From positions 1,583,355 to 1,647,354 of the forward strand of contig NW_003101674.1 in NCBI RefSeq assembly GCF_000003855.2: a stretch of DNA of 64,000 nt. The letters are read 5' to 3'. Each line of letters begins with the position of its first letter. Position 1 is the stretch's first letter. The DNA is from Blastomyces gilchristii SLH14081 (taxonomy: Eukaryota > Ascomycota > Eurotiomycetes > Onygenales > Ajellomycetaceae). Shown here one piece after another: positions 13,427-25,300 of the stretch. The translations under genes were made by a program, and so were the position numbers. The notes below the pieces were generated by a model. That model saw only the letters and a list, made by a program, of their open reading frames with translations, was not told where the DNA came from and made no database searches.

Positions 13427-13506
13427 AATAAAATCATCCGCATGAAAGTGATGAGCCGTGTGGAACCGCAATGAGGCCTTGGCGCGGCCGGGGGCGTGAC
13501 AATAAT
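13427..13506. repeat. GC-normal 80-bp repeat shared with 5881-5965
   Basis: Starts CCTGCGGGATGAAT and ends GGGGGCGTGACAATA. It aligns without gaps to 5881-5969, where almost every CpG and CpC has been changed. Here it directly precedes copia copy 2; at 5881 it directly follows the chromovirus A LTR. It may be an LTR end or an older dispersed repeat; two copies are too few to decide. Confidence 0.6.
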
Positions 13507-13680
13507 TACTTATTATGAGAAAGTTTCTGAGTTATAAGATGAGACTGATGTCAGTTTTCACCAGAGTATGAAATTTAATGATGAAATAATGAAGAAGCTT
13601 TAGAACAAGGAAAAGCAGAGTTAATATTTATCCACAGAATATGTTTATTTCAACTCATCAAATTCTTCACTATCTCTCAC

Positions 13681-14790
13681 TCTCAGAATGCTGACTTTTA
13701 ATAATGATTCAAATCAATCTATCTATTACACTGCAGGCAATCTTATACATCTTATACAGATAATGCTTCAGAATCAAATGACTGCAGCTGATATTATATA
13801 ATATCTCATTACATCTATCTCTACACAAAGAGATACTATGAGAGGTGAGTTATAGAAATATCAGAAGAAAGTCAAACATGCACTAGACATTAAATCAGTA
13901 ACTACATTTAATGACTCTAATTATGAAGCCTGATGTGTTGATACATTAACTGATATAAAAGTTATTGATGAAACTGACATTTTATTGAGAACTCAATAAG
14001 AATTTTCTTTTACATATTATATTGATTCTGAGAAGTGAAAGATTCATTTCAAGTCTCTATATAGATATATACTGTCAAGCCTTGTTAGAAATATTTAAAT
14101 CACTATTGAAACCTTGAAAGCTGACAATACCGCAGCTCTATAAGACAAGATCAATATTGAATATGCAATATCACTGACTGAGAAACATGTTAATATCTTC
14201 AAGAAGTTGACAAAATTACAAGTTAAGAATGATGATTATCTTACTTTTCAGAGATATTTCTGCTATCTTATTACTCATCACAGAGAGCTCTGTCATTGTA
14301 CTGAGAATGTATATTATGATCCTTTTCTCAACAATCTACAAGATTATCAAAAATTATTTATTAAGATACATCTGAATGAGTTTTTCTTCACTGATCAAGA
14401 ACTCATTATCAACATTAATATTAATGATTTGATGAAGCAACTGATCAATCATACATTCAAGAAGATCATTACTAAGCAGAAAAAGCAGTCTCAGACTGAT
14501 TCTGTGACTGTGAAAAAGAATAAGAACAAAGATGAGAATAAAAGCATATCTGTATGAAAGTGCACTCACTGCAACAGACATGAATATACTATTAACAGAT
14601 GTTTCATCTTACACCCTGACAAAAAGAAAAAGAAGATGAACAAGAAGAATGATGAGAAAAAGAAAGAGAAGAAGAATGACTTAATGAGTTCTCAATCAGC
14701 AGTAAATGCAGTAATTACAAAGATTCAGTTCTATTTCTCTTTCACAGTCACTGAAAATCATTCTCTCGATCTTGATATTAAAACATATAT
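13681..14790 (+). pseudogene. Copia copy 2 gag remnant
   Basis: Begins near MLTFNNDSNQSIYYT at about 13690 and keeps a 116-residue open stretch at 14207-14557 with a UBN2-like helical gag region. The zinc knuckle near 14553-14595 reads CTHCNRHEYTINRC: the His of C-x2-C-x4-H-x4-C has become Tyr and the usual Gly before it has become Glu, both hypermutation-type changes. A Lys-rich run follows at about 14620-14680. Other breaks are TGA at expected Trp. Confidence 0.75.
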
Positions 14791-14802
14791 ATAAGTCTGA
14801 AT

Positions 14803-17207
14803 ATGATAGATAAGCTTCATTCTTTTTTAAATATCAAATCTTTTAATGATAACATCTCTGTTGATTCTGTAACTGAGGAAACTGAGTTGATCAAGAAGAT
14901 TGAAACTGTTATCTTGAAGATTGAGAATGATAATGTTAACTTACAGAATGTTTACTATATTTCTAATATTATAGTTAATCTACTCTTATTTACAAAGCTT
15001 GAAGATCAGAGATTCTGATTTACATTATCTGTCACTATTCTCTCATTTTTCATTTGCAGAGCTCTGAATGATATTATTTTTCATACAGTTCAGATCACTT
15101 ATAATAACATATACAGAGTCACTGAACAGAACTTCAATGAGAATTTCAATTATCTGAGTAAGACAGTTAGATATATTGCAATACCTCATGAGTATAATTT
15201 TGATTGAAAAGTTGTTTTTTCTGTGACTGCTGTCACTACTGTTAATAACATTGATTCTGCAGTCATGAGTATATATCTCAAGAATACAAAGATATCAAAG
15301 ACTCTTTTGAATTAATATTACAATCTCAGTCACATTCATACTGATACTATAATTGCTATGATTAAGAATTCTCATACTGAAGTCAAAATTAATGATTCTA
15401 AGACTAAGTTCTTTTACAAAGAATGTGTTAAGATAGGTATGATATAAGATTATTTAAAAATACTAATGCCTAGATCTATTCAACTCATTGAGAAGATTCA
15501 TATTAATCTTGCAGATGACAGATATATATTGAAAGATCTCTCTGATTATCTCTTAGAGTGCTGTCAGAGAATTAAATACTGAATACTTATCATCTGTGAT
15601 ACAACTCACTACTGTTGAGTATATTTTTTAAAGTTCAAGAATGAGACTGTTCAATTCTTTGAGTTGTGACTCAGATTCATAAGTAATCTCAGGTATATAG
15701 TTCCTGCTTTTCTACAGACTTATATTGATGATTTTTTCTGATTCACATGTATACACACAGGTATGAATTCATATAATATCAAATAAGAATCAATGACATC
15801 TCATTTATCATATTAAGATGATGTTTCTGAATATGAAATCTGCACTATCATGAGCTGAGTTAGAGCTGCTCTTTTAAAAGATAATCTCTCTAAGAAGTTC
15901 TGAGCAGATGTTCTAGAGACAGTGATTATAATAATCAATAATACTCTTATATCTATAGTTCTTTATAACTTGAAATTTTGATCCTCTACTGCAGAGATCT
16001 CTATGATTTCAAGTTCATATAAGATTTCTTGATATGCACTTACAAACACTTCACTGAATATGAGACATTTTCACTGATTGAGTGCAGAGGTTTTTATTCA
16101 CTTACATGAATTTCAGAAGCTCACAGATAAGCTCTCTTTATATACTGATTTCTATTGTATCATTGAATTCAGTGGCACATTAATATATTATCCATGAAAT
16201 TCTGAATCTGACAAGATTATTATCAGTAGTGATGTGAGGTTTCTGATTACTGAAAAATCAGAATCAGTTGCTACATCTGTAGCACTTATTAATCATATCA
16301 CTGAATCAGAACCTGACATTCATCTGATTAATAATGAAGATGCTTCTGATATTAATGATCTGAATTCTACATAGTTGCAGCCTGTGAAATTGCTTGCTAC
16401 ATATACTCTGAGCTCTATTACAGATAACCTTCTGAAGTTCTACAAGAATGTCATATCTCTGTCAGAAGAAGTAGAAGATTATTGAAAGAAGTTTATACAA
16501 TGCAAGATTACTGATCTGAAGAGATACAATACATGAAGTTTAATCTTTAGATCTGATATTCTGAAGAGTGAATCAATTGCTTCAGACTGTTAAGTGTTTC
16601 TTTAGAAAGATAGATTTATGAACTCAAATATCAATTCTGATAGTGTTCTTAGAAAATCATGTTAAGTGATTTATAATAACTGACTTAAGAAGAATTCTAG
16701 AGAAGAAATGTATACTTCTGTCATCACTGATACTGTCAATCATATTCTATTTACAATAACAGTACTATATAATTGAATACTTTATTAAGTGAATATAGTA
16801 ATGACATATCTGTATGAGTGCCTTACTAAGAAGATCTATATGAGACAAGTCACTGATTTTAAGACAGGTTTGCTGAAAACACATATCTACATAATTGAGA
16901 ATAGTTTATACAGTCTGAACTCTGCAGTGAAGATCTGATATAATTACTTAACAGCTCTGTTAAGTGATCTTGAATTTACAGTTAACATCTATGATTCAGC
17001 ACTCTGATATTATACATTCAAACATCACCTCTATATAATGATCTATGTTGATAATCTTAACATTATATCTGAAGTTTCTGAGAATGCTGATTAACTAGTG
17101 AGTATGCTTAGTGAGAAATTAGAAGTCAAGAATCTACATTAACTGACTAAGTATTTAAATATAAAAGTTAATTATTCTGACAAAGAAATTGATTTAATAT
17201 ATTATCA
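14803..17207 (+). pseudogene. Copia copy 2 pol, 5' part (protease, integrase, RVT_2)
   Basis: A 71-residue open stretch at 14803-15018 lies in the protease to GAG-pre-integrase region. The integrase core follows at about 15470-15950. RVT_2 lies at about 16740-17207 with IYMRQVTDFKTG (usual IYMEQPEGF), NSLYSLNSAVKIW (usual KALYGLKQAPRAW) and IMIYVDNLNII at about 17035-17070, the YVDD site changed to YVDN. Stops are mostly TGA at Trp positions. The frame is cut at 17207 by chromovirus B and resumes at 30292. Confidence 0.8.
17203..17207. repeat. Target duplication TATCA (left)
   Basis: Five bases immediately before the TGTAAG start of the LTR at 17208. They are repeated at 30292-30296 immediately after the other LTR, as expected of a gypsy integrase. 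Confidence 0.85.
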
Positions 17208-17520
17208 TGTAAGAAGTCTACACTGAATAGATCAGTATAATATATAGATCTTATATAACAAAGAGAAAAACATTAGAGAAGAAAAGAAAAGAGAAAGTAT
17301 GAGAATTAGTAATCAAAGTGAATATTTATACATGTATATAATGACTGAGAATCAGTGATCAAAAATGACCGAGAATCAGAGTGTACATGTTCATAGCAGC
17401 TGAGAAGCAGTGATTGAGAATAACTGAGAATCAGAGTGTATGTGGTTGAGAATGAAGTGATTGAAATCTATGAAGTGTAATGAAATAGTCTATATGATTA
17501 ATCAGGCACAGCCTGCCACA
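17208..17520 (-). repeat. LTR (3' LTR of chromovirus B copy 1)
   Basis: Starts TGTAAGAAGTCTACACTG and ends GGCACAGCCTGCCACA on the plus strand. Its partner is 29979-30291. Both copies contain a ~56-bp internal tandem duplication (around 17345-17450) that LTRs of copies 2 and 3 lack. This copy is more mutated than its partner. Confidence 0.9.
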
Positions 17521-19063
17521 TTAGCTTCTCTCTTTCAGAAGCAGTTTTCATCAGTCAAGAGCTGCTGTTTCAGATAACACAGAACTCAGAGTTCAGATCA
17601 GTTAATTATAGCTGACTCATTTCATGAGATATTGTCAGCTACAGCTGCAGAATCTCTTATTGAGAATATTCTCAATCTCTCACTCAAGCTCATTATCTTC
17701 TTCTATGATGCCTGGCAGCTGTCAGTTGAAAGTCAGTTGAGAAGAGAACAGGTCAGTGACAGCATAGTGAAGCAAGCTTGTGTGAAAGACATCATGAATT
17801 TCTGATGATGTGTTAAGATGGTAGTTGTGACTATCTAGAACTTCTATCACTTTATACCTGGCATCGCGGTAATCTAGTGTACAAGATGGACATGTGGTTC
17901 ATATGTTCTTGAGGTTCAATCACACAAGGTCTTCTATGTTATACTGCTCTGCGGGATCTCATCAGATGTTGGTTTGATCTTCTTAGTCTTGTTTTGCGGT
18001 CGCCATGGAGGCCTCTGCCCAGTCGCGGGCGTCTCGGAGCTTCGTTACTATATTATCAGTGATTTGGATCGGACTGCGGGGGTTCGGTGTGAACTGTGTG
18101 ATCTCTAGGAGATCCAACACTTCCATGTAATATCCGGGTGCGTAAGGGTTCGGAGTGAGGGACTCAGCGTTGTTCGCGGAATTGTAGAGTGTTATTATCG
18201 TCGATTGAACATTCTGAGATGTCAATTCTTACATGTAGTTCTGGGGGAAATCAGGGTGCTTCTTGTTGTACTGCTTCAGTGAGTGCTCAGAGAAGTTCAT
18301 CAGTTTAAGCTGCTGTATGTTATAGCTCATCTAATGTAGGTTCAGAAGAAGTTGAGATATCAGTGACAGTTCTAACTGGAGAAGCATGTATAGTTCTAAT
18401 TAGAGAAGTATGTATAGTGTCATGAGCTGTTTTATCTTGATCAACTAGTATCTTCAGATTCAAGAGCTGATACTCTCAGTTTATTCAGTGAGTATCTGTT
18501 ACATCAGATAATATATCTTGCTCTCATTGTAAGAGAGCATCTGTTATCAAGTTCTGACTGCTAGAACAGTAGTGTATTATAAAATGAAAGTAACTTAAGA
18601 ACTCTGATCATTGCATCTGTTATTCAGTGAGTTTATAAGTAGTTATGAAGTATTTGAGATTCTCCTAATCTGTGATTATCTCAAATTTGAAGATACTTCA
18701 GAGTTCAGAGTTTTATTCTTCTAAATAGTATATAATTATAAGAAGTTTCTTATCATAGATCTTATAATTGCATTCAGTGAGACTCAGTTTCTTAGATATA
18801 AAAGTACATAATTATAGAATATCTTTATTATTATATTTAAATATCACTTCTTCTATCACATAGTTAGAGGAATTGACCTCAATAACTGTCTTATAATCAG
18901 AATTAAATATTATCAGTAGAGAGATATTAATGAATATCTTCTTTATCTATATAAATGCAGCTTCAGCATCTGCTGATTATTAAAATACTGAGTCTTTCTT
19001 AGTAAGATCTGTAAGTGATCTCACAATATCTGAGACATTTCATATAAATTACTGATAGAAGAT
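17521..19063 (-). pseudogene. Chromovirus B copy 1: chromodomain, integrase (deleted), RNase H end
   Basis: Reading on the minus strand: RNase H end near 19050-18700, then integrase with a ~665-bp internal deletion, then the integrase C-terminal region and a degraded chromodomain near 17650-17700. Around 17860-18260 the sequence is almost unmutated and gives an 80-residue open frame (18225-17983) containing EVLDLLEITQFTPNP and DARDWAEASMATAKQD, the region after the integrase core that normally precedes the GPY module. The deletion junction lies inside this frame at about 18138, at a short GTG-GTAAG match between the two sides in copy 2. The function is lost because the catalytic core is missing. 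Confidence 0.8.
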
Positions 19064-20681
19064 GGACACAAACCGCTCCACCACGAACTCGCTCGATTTT
19101 TCGAATAAGAACCCGCCGATAGATCCATCGAAAAGCCCTCGATCATACGAGCATTTTGACCCCATCGCCGACCGCATACCCCGTGTGGTGGTGGAGTTAT
19201 CCAGCCAAACGTGAACCAGACGTCGTTCAGAACTCCTGCGTGGGATTATCCCCCATTCTCCCCTACCACACCACAACCCCGGGCCAAATTGCCATACAAA
19301 TTGTAAGGTGAAGAGACCTAGCCATATGCACCAATCTTCTCGATTTTGGAAGATCCCCGATCTGTAGTTGTGGAGATATCTGAGGAGCAACCTCCGCGAA
19401 AACCCTGTCCATCTTTGATGTTCCAAAACACCAACACCAAGTCCCACCCTCGTACCGCCCTTCCCAATCTGGCCCATCCCCGGCAGAAAAATACAAAAAG
19501 ATACCTCAGCGATAATATCAAGCATATAATCAACAGCCACTTCTGAAGTGCAACCTCTGCAGTCTGTCTTCAGTGTATCTAGACATCAACACCAAGTCTC
19601 ACCCTTGTACCACCTCTCTCAATCTGGCCCATCCCCAACAGAAGAGTACAAAAAGATATCTCAGCAACTGTACTTAATACATAATCAGCAGACACAACAA
19701 CTATAAAATCAGTATATTTCAAGGTCTGACTGAGCCTTTGATCTCTGCACAGTGAGATATATTAAATCTAGTTTTAATACCTCAATATTCAATAGATTCT
19801 GCAAGAGATTGAGAACAGCAACACTAGGTTTCTATTGAATTTGAGAATTAACTCTATATTGATATAATCATTGACAAAGTCTTCTATTTTGAGATATAAA
19901 TAACCAGTTTCTCTACATCCCGCTGACAATATTTATATTATCATATAGAAACAGACTTATATTCTCTATAATATCAAGACTCTGAAGAGAGAAAGTCTTG
20001 ATAGAGAATATACAGTAGTGCATATCTTAGCAGTTTCTATCTCATTCTTCTGCAGCAGTTAATGCAAAAAAAAAGATCTTAGAAATAGTTTTTTACTTCT
20101 CTTGAAAAAGTAAGGTGTTTTTCTCTGGATTTTATACAATATTCTTACAAAGAATTAAAAACAGAGTTGTTTTCTGTCATAATTTCATATTCTTTTAAGT
20201 AAGAATTACTTTTTCAGTGACTGAAGAGCTTTCATTAATACTTAATTCTTTTTTACACTCTTTATTAACTGATTTGAGTTGCACACTTGTTGTGTGAGGA
20301 GAATTGAATGATTTAGAATAAAATTGAATAGTTTTAATCAATTTCTCTGCAAAAAATTGATTTATTTTTTATCAGTTTTTCTCTCAAAAACTGTCATATT
20401 ATCTGATTTATTATCAATTGATATCATACTTTTCCTCACTGTATCTCAAGAAAGAGATTGTAAAGATTTTATTGATTTATCTTAAAAATTAATTTTAGTT
20501 TATTAGATTCTCTTCAAAAATCTAATCTAGTTACTGAACTAGTGTGAAAAAAATCAGGTGTTTTATACACAAAAGTCTTTTATTCTTCTTTTGAAACAGT
20601 CTGACCAACTTTTCAATTGAAAACAGACTTAGAAATATCTCAATTGAAACAGTCTGACCAACTTTTCATTGAGTGAAAACA
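19064..20681 (+). promoter_or_regulatory. LINE 5' UTR / promoter region with tandem repeats
   Basis: The first ~490 bp are GC-normal, unlike the AT-rich remainder. Two direct repeats are visible. A ~115-bp unit at about 19427-19540 recurs at about 19575-19690 with mostly C/T and G/A differences. A 30-bp unit at 20591-20620 recurs at 20644-20673 (period 53) just before the ORF1 ATG. LINE promoters lie internally in the 5' UTR, so this is the likely promoter; no element is defined by sequence alone. The 163-residue minus-strand frame at 19049-19540 is probably chance. Confidence 0.6.
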
Positions 20682-22286
20682 ATGAGTTCAAAAATACACT
20701 CAGTTGATGTGGAAAAAGATGCTTTCTCAAATACTATTCCTGAGATTGAAATTCTGAAGAGAAGAAAGAAAGAAGAAATAGAGAAACAACAAGTTCTTGA
20801 AATACAGGAACTTGAAAAAGCAAGCAAGATTCTTGAAAAGCAGTGTCTGAGTGAGATGAATGAAGAAGTTCTGTTAATTCTTCATACTCAGGCTAGACAA
20901 CTACAGGAGATGATCAAGTTCAAACTTGAAATCTCAAACACAGTTCAAAAAACCTTGAAAATTCCTAGTACAATCACTGACTCTTCATCTTACTCTTCTT
21001 CTTTCTTTTTTCCTACTTCTTCTTCTTCTTTGAATCAGAAGAAAACATATGCTCAAGCAGCTGAATCTGCTGTCTCTAAATCTGCTGTCTCAAAATCTGC
21101 TCAAAATCCTGAGAAAACTGAGAAGAATACTGCTCATGCCTCTATTCATAGAAAAGTGAAAAAGAAAATATAAAAAGAGAAAAACTTTCAAATCTTCAGA
21201 AATAGAAGACTTATTCTCAAAGTCTCAAATCAGGACATTCTGCAAAGAAACAAGCTAAACTCAAATCTCATTTTCAGAATCAGAAATGAAATTAATCAGC
21301 AGTTCTTTTCTCAGTTAATGACTGATATTGAAGTTCAAAAACCAGTTATAGCTTCAATTGAGTCATTATTCTTTGAAAACTTCATTATTCTGACTACAAT
21401 GTCTGAATTCAGTGCTGAATTCCTTATTCAGAATAAGAATCTCTGAAAGTCAGCAGTAGAATCTTTGCTAAACACAACAATTCTATCTGAAAGAGATGAA
21501 AAGTGAGACAAATTCATTCTTCATAATATTTCAGTTGAAATTTTTGACTGTGAAGAAGGAATGCTACTTCTCAAAAATGAATTGAAAGAATACAACTCTA
21601 TTCAACTGAGAAAGAAGCCTGTATAACTAAATTCAATTGAGTTCAGACAAAGCAGGAGAAATGCCTCTGTTCTAGTATATATAAAAACACTTAAACAGTC
21701 AAAGATCTCTGAAGTAAGAGTAGCAGATTTGAAAATGAGAGTTCATGAATACAAAGACTCAAGAATGAATCTCAAAGCTCAAACACAGTGTTCAAACTGT
21801 CAAAGATATGAACACTTTGCAATCTCATGTTTTAGAGACTCAAAATGTGCATTCTGTGCCAGAGATCACAAAACTAGTGAGCATAAATATGAAACATGCT
21901 CAAAAAGAGATGAAATTTGTCAATATACTCTGCTTAAGTGCTCTAATTACAAAGAAAAACATACATCTAGCTCAAAAGAATGTATGTTTGCTTCTAGAAC
22001 TCAAAAGAACTGGAGAAAAGATGAAGCTCAAAGTCAATCTAGAACTGAAGAGAAGAGTCAAGCCAGTAGACTTACAACTGCAAGCTTAAAAAGAAGAAAC
22101 TCTCAACTATCTAAGTCTTCAAACTTCAATTCTTCAGCTAAATGTAAACAGGATTTGAATCCTCAAACTCCTGTTAAGATTAGAGAATTGAGAAATGACT
22201 CTGATGATAAACTAGATATAATGTAAGCAGTTGAGATTTCTACTTTTCAGAACAGTTATAATCTACTATCTGATAATAGTGATTAG
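20682..22286 (+). pseudogene. LINE ORF1 (gag-like, zinc knuckles), few stops
   Basis: Encodes the RNA-binding protein of the LINE particle. Start chosen at ATG 20682 (MSSKIHSVDVEKDAF); an upstream GTG is in frame. An N-terminal coiled-coil (residues ~20-90, Glu/Lys-rich), a Ser-rich linker, a conserved middle domain and C-terminal knuckles follow. The first knuckle CSNCQRYEHFAISC is an intact C-x2-C-x4-H-x4-C; the second begins CAFCARDH; in the third one Cys is Tyr (CSNYKEKH). The reading frame is continuous at about 535 codons but has about five stops, including TAA at 21171, TGA at expected Trp and TAA in place of a Lys codon near 22225. LINE Y retains Lys there, so that one is an A-to-T change and not hypermutation. 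ORF2 starts 23 bp downstream. Confidence 0.85.
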
Positions 22287-22309
22287 ATTCTACTCTACTC
22301 TCTTTTAGT

Positions 22310-25300
22310 ATGAATATACAATAAAAACAACAAAAAAAGTTTAAAAACTCTTCAAAAATCACATTTATTCAAAATAATGTGAATAGAAACTCAAATTGTA
22401 TTTATTCTTATCTTCAAATTGCATTTGAATAAAAAGTTGATTTTATACTGCTTCAGGAGCCGAATTTTGATACTGAGTAAAAATATGTCATTTCTCATTC
22501 AAGCTACTACTGCTTTTTACCTCAAAAGTCTGAGATAAAGTCAAGAGTAGTGATCTATGGAAGAAAGAGATCAAGATATCAATTTAATCTAAGATTTGAT
22601 ATCATGTCTGACCCTGATATTCTGGTGAGTGATATTATAGATAAAGAAAATGAGTTTGATACTATACAGCTTATAAATATCTATAATGAAAAGTTATTGA
22701 AGAAAAATAACAATATCTGAATAATTGATAGAGGATTTCTGAACATAACTTCATCAAGAAACTCTATAATTGCAGAAGATTTCAATGCACATCATCTCTG
22801 ATAAAATTCAGAATGCAAGAGAGCAGTGAGAGCTGATAATCTGATTGAATGAACCTTTGAGCATTCAATAGATTTGGTTAATAAGTCTGATCAACAAACA
22901 TTCTTTAGAAAAGGCATGAAACAGAAGTCTATTATAGATCTAATCTTCATATCATAAAATCTAATGAAAAGAAGACTTGTAAACTGGTTTATTAATTTAA
23001 ATGAGACATCAGGATCAGATCATGAGATTATTCAATTTAATATTGAACTGAGTGAAAAACAAATGAGTGAAAATCCTCTTCTCTCTAATCAGTATAACTT
23101 TGAAAAAGCTGATTAAAAAGCAGTTAAAGAAAGCATAAAACTGTTAAAATCTGAAAGACAGAATGAGCTATATTGAAATTCTGATCAAGATATCTCAAAT
23201 GAAATGCTTAAGAATAGAGTGAAGCTTATTACATCTATTATTCTAACAAGTGTTAGAGATAATATTTCAAAAAGAAAATCTTCTGAGTATTCAAAACCTT
23301 GATGAAATGAGAATATCTCATCTAAAAGAAAAGAATTAGCTACTGCTAGAAGAGATTGAAAGAATGATATAATATCTGATGAAGAGTTCAAAGCTGTCAG
23401 AAATGAATATTTTTCAGATATTAAAAGAGCTAAAACAGACTGTGGGAATAAATTTCTTGAAGAAGTATAAGAGAAGGAAGTTTTTAAAGCTTTTAACTAT
23501 ACTAAAACAAGAAGTGTAGCAAAACTTTCAGTCTTAGAATATGAGTTTCAGAATAAATCATATACAGCAAACTCTTTTGAGGAAAAATGTCAAGCTTTCA
23601 TGAGAATTCTCTTTCAGAACTCACCAGATTCAGATTCAGATTCAGAGAAAGAGAATATATCACTTCTCAACTACATTGATGAAAATGACTGAGAATGGTC
23701 TGATCTTACACAAGATGAATTAGAGTCAGCTATCTTCTCAAGTTCTGTTAAAACTGCTGCAGGTCCTGATTCAATTAATCACTTGATTATTCAAAATATA
23801 TATTCCTACTTAAAGAATGAATATTTTGAGCTCTTTTTCAATCTCTTGAAAAATGAATATCATTCTGAATGCTGGAGAGAAGCCACTGAAGTGATTCTTG
23901 CAAAACCTAATAGAAAAACTTCAATTCCTAAGTCATATAGAGTAATATCTCTATTAAACTGCCTAGGAAAGGTTTTAGAAAAGATAATAGCTACTCAACT
24001 ATCTTTTATAAGCTCTATAGATGATTCTCTTTTATTCAGTGAACAAATGAGAGATAGAAAACAGTGTTCTGCAATTGACACTGTTCTCTCAGTTGTTCAT
24101 GATATTCAAATAGCAAAGCATGAGAATCTGGTCTCAACTGCAGTTTTTATTGATATAAAAGAAGTATTTGATCATGTTTCAAAGTCAAAGTTAATTCAGA
24201 CATTGAAGATATTAAAACTGTCACTTTCTCTAATAAAATGAGTTAACTGTTTTATGTCTAAAAGAATTATACAACTCTTCTTTGATGGAATGAAACAAGA
24301 CAAGACTGAGATAAAAATAGAAGTATCACAGAGATGTTCAATCTCACTCATTTTATTTGCAATATACACTGCATATCTATTCAAAAATAGAAATATGAGA
24401 ATAGTGTGATCTCCAAGTTATATGGATGATATTGGTCTAGTCTACAGCTCAAAAACTATCAAAGAGAATTTGAAAGTAATTGAAGAAGCTGCAAAGGAAA
24501 TCTTTGTTAGAGCAGATATCAATGAAATTTAATTTAATATGAATAAAACTGAGTTAATTCATTTCTTTTCTAGATTCAATAAGAAAGAACTATCTCTAAC
24601 TCTTTTAAATAGAGAGATTAAACCCAGTGTAAATGTCAAATGATTAGAAGTATGATTAAACTCCAAGTTGAATTTTAAATATCACATTCAACAAAGAACT
24701 GTCAAGGCAGAAAGACTATTGAACAACATAATCAGACTATCAAATACAGAGAGAGATCTATTCTTCCAGGCTATGAGACAGTTATATATAGCCTGTATTA
24801 CAACAGTAGCTGATTATGAAGTTCAAGTTTGATGAAATAATCAAGGGAATTTCACTGAACTCTTTCAAAGTCTGTAAAACAGAGCCTTGAGAAGAATTCG
24901 GAGAGTATTCAAATCATCTTCTATTAAAGCAATGAAAATTGAAGCTTCAATTCCTTCTTCTGCTATTAGATTTGAAAAGACCTGTATGAACTATGCTCTG
25001 AGAGTTGTAAAGATGAGCTCAAATCATATAATCAGAGAAAGAGTCTCTTCTTCATTTTCATCAATTAACTCTGGAAATGAACTGGATTGGAATAGATTTC
25101 TTGATTGAAATGAAAATAATTCTTCAAAGAAAATGCCTTCTCAACTGTACAGACTATGCTCTCTGATTAAAAATCAATTTTCTTCTTTAAATATTGAAAA
25201 AGTTGATCATGAGAAGTTATCTCTCTGAAGAGAAAAGCTTGAATCTCTTATAGACTTACAAATAAGTGAACTATCAAAAGAGAAAGAATATGAACAGTAT

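Noticed and set aside
13427..13506. Piece of rRNA or a CpG island because of GGCGCGGCCGGGGG
   Set aside because: No rRNA core sequence is recognisable and it has a mutated twin at 5881. It is better seen as a dispersed repeat.
17983..18225. Small intact gene
   Set aside because: It is a retained part of chromovirus integrase on the minus strand, collinear with 33980-34180 and 50560-50750.
19049..19540. 163-residue minus-strand open frame in GC-normal DNA as a host gene
   Set aside because: It lies inside the LINE 5' UTR, overlaps the target duplication and is antisense to the LINE. The related fragment at 39599-39842 gives no evidence of coding conservation.
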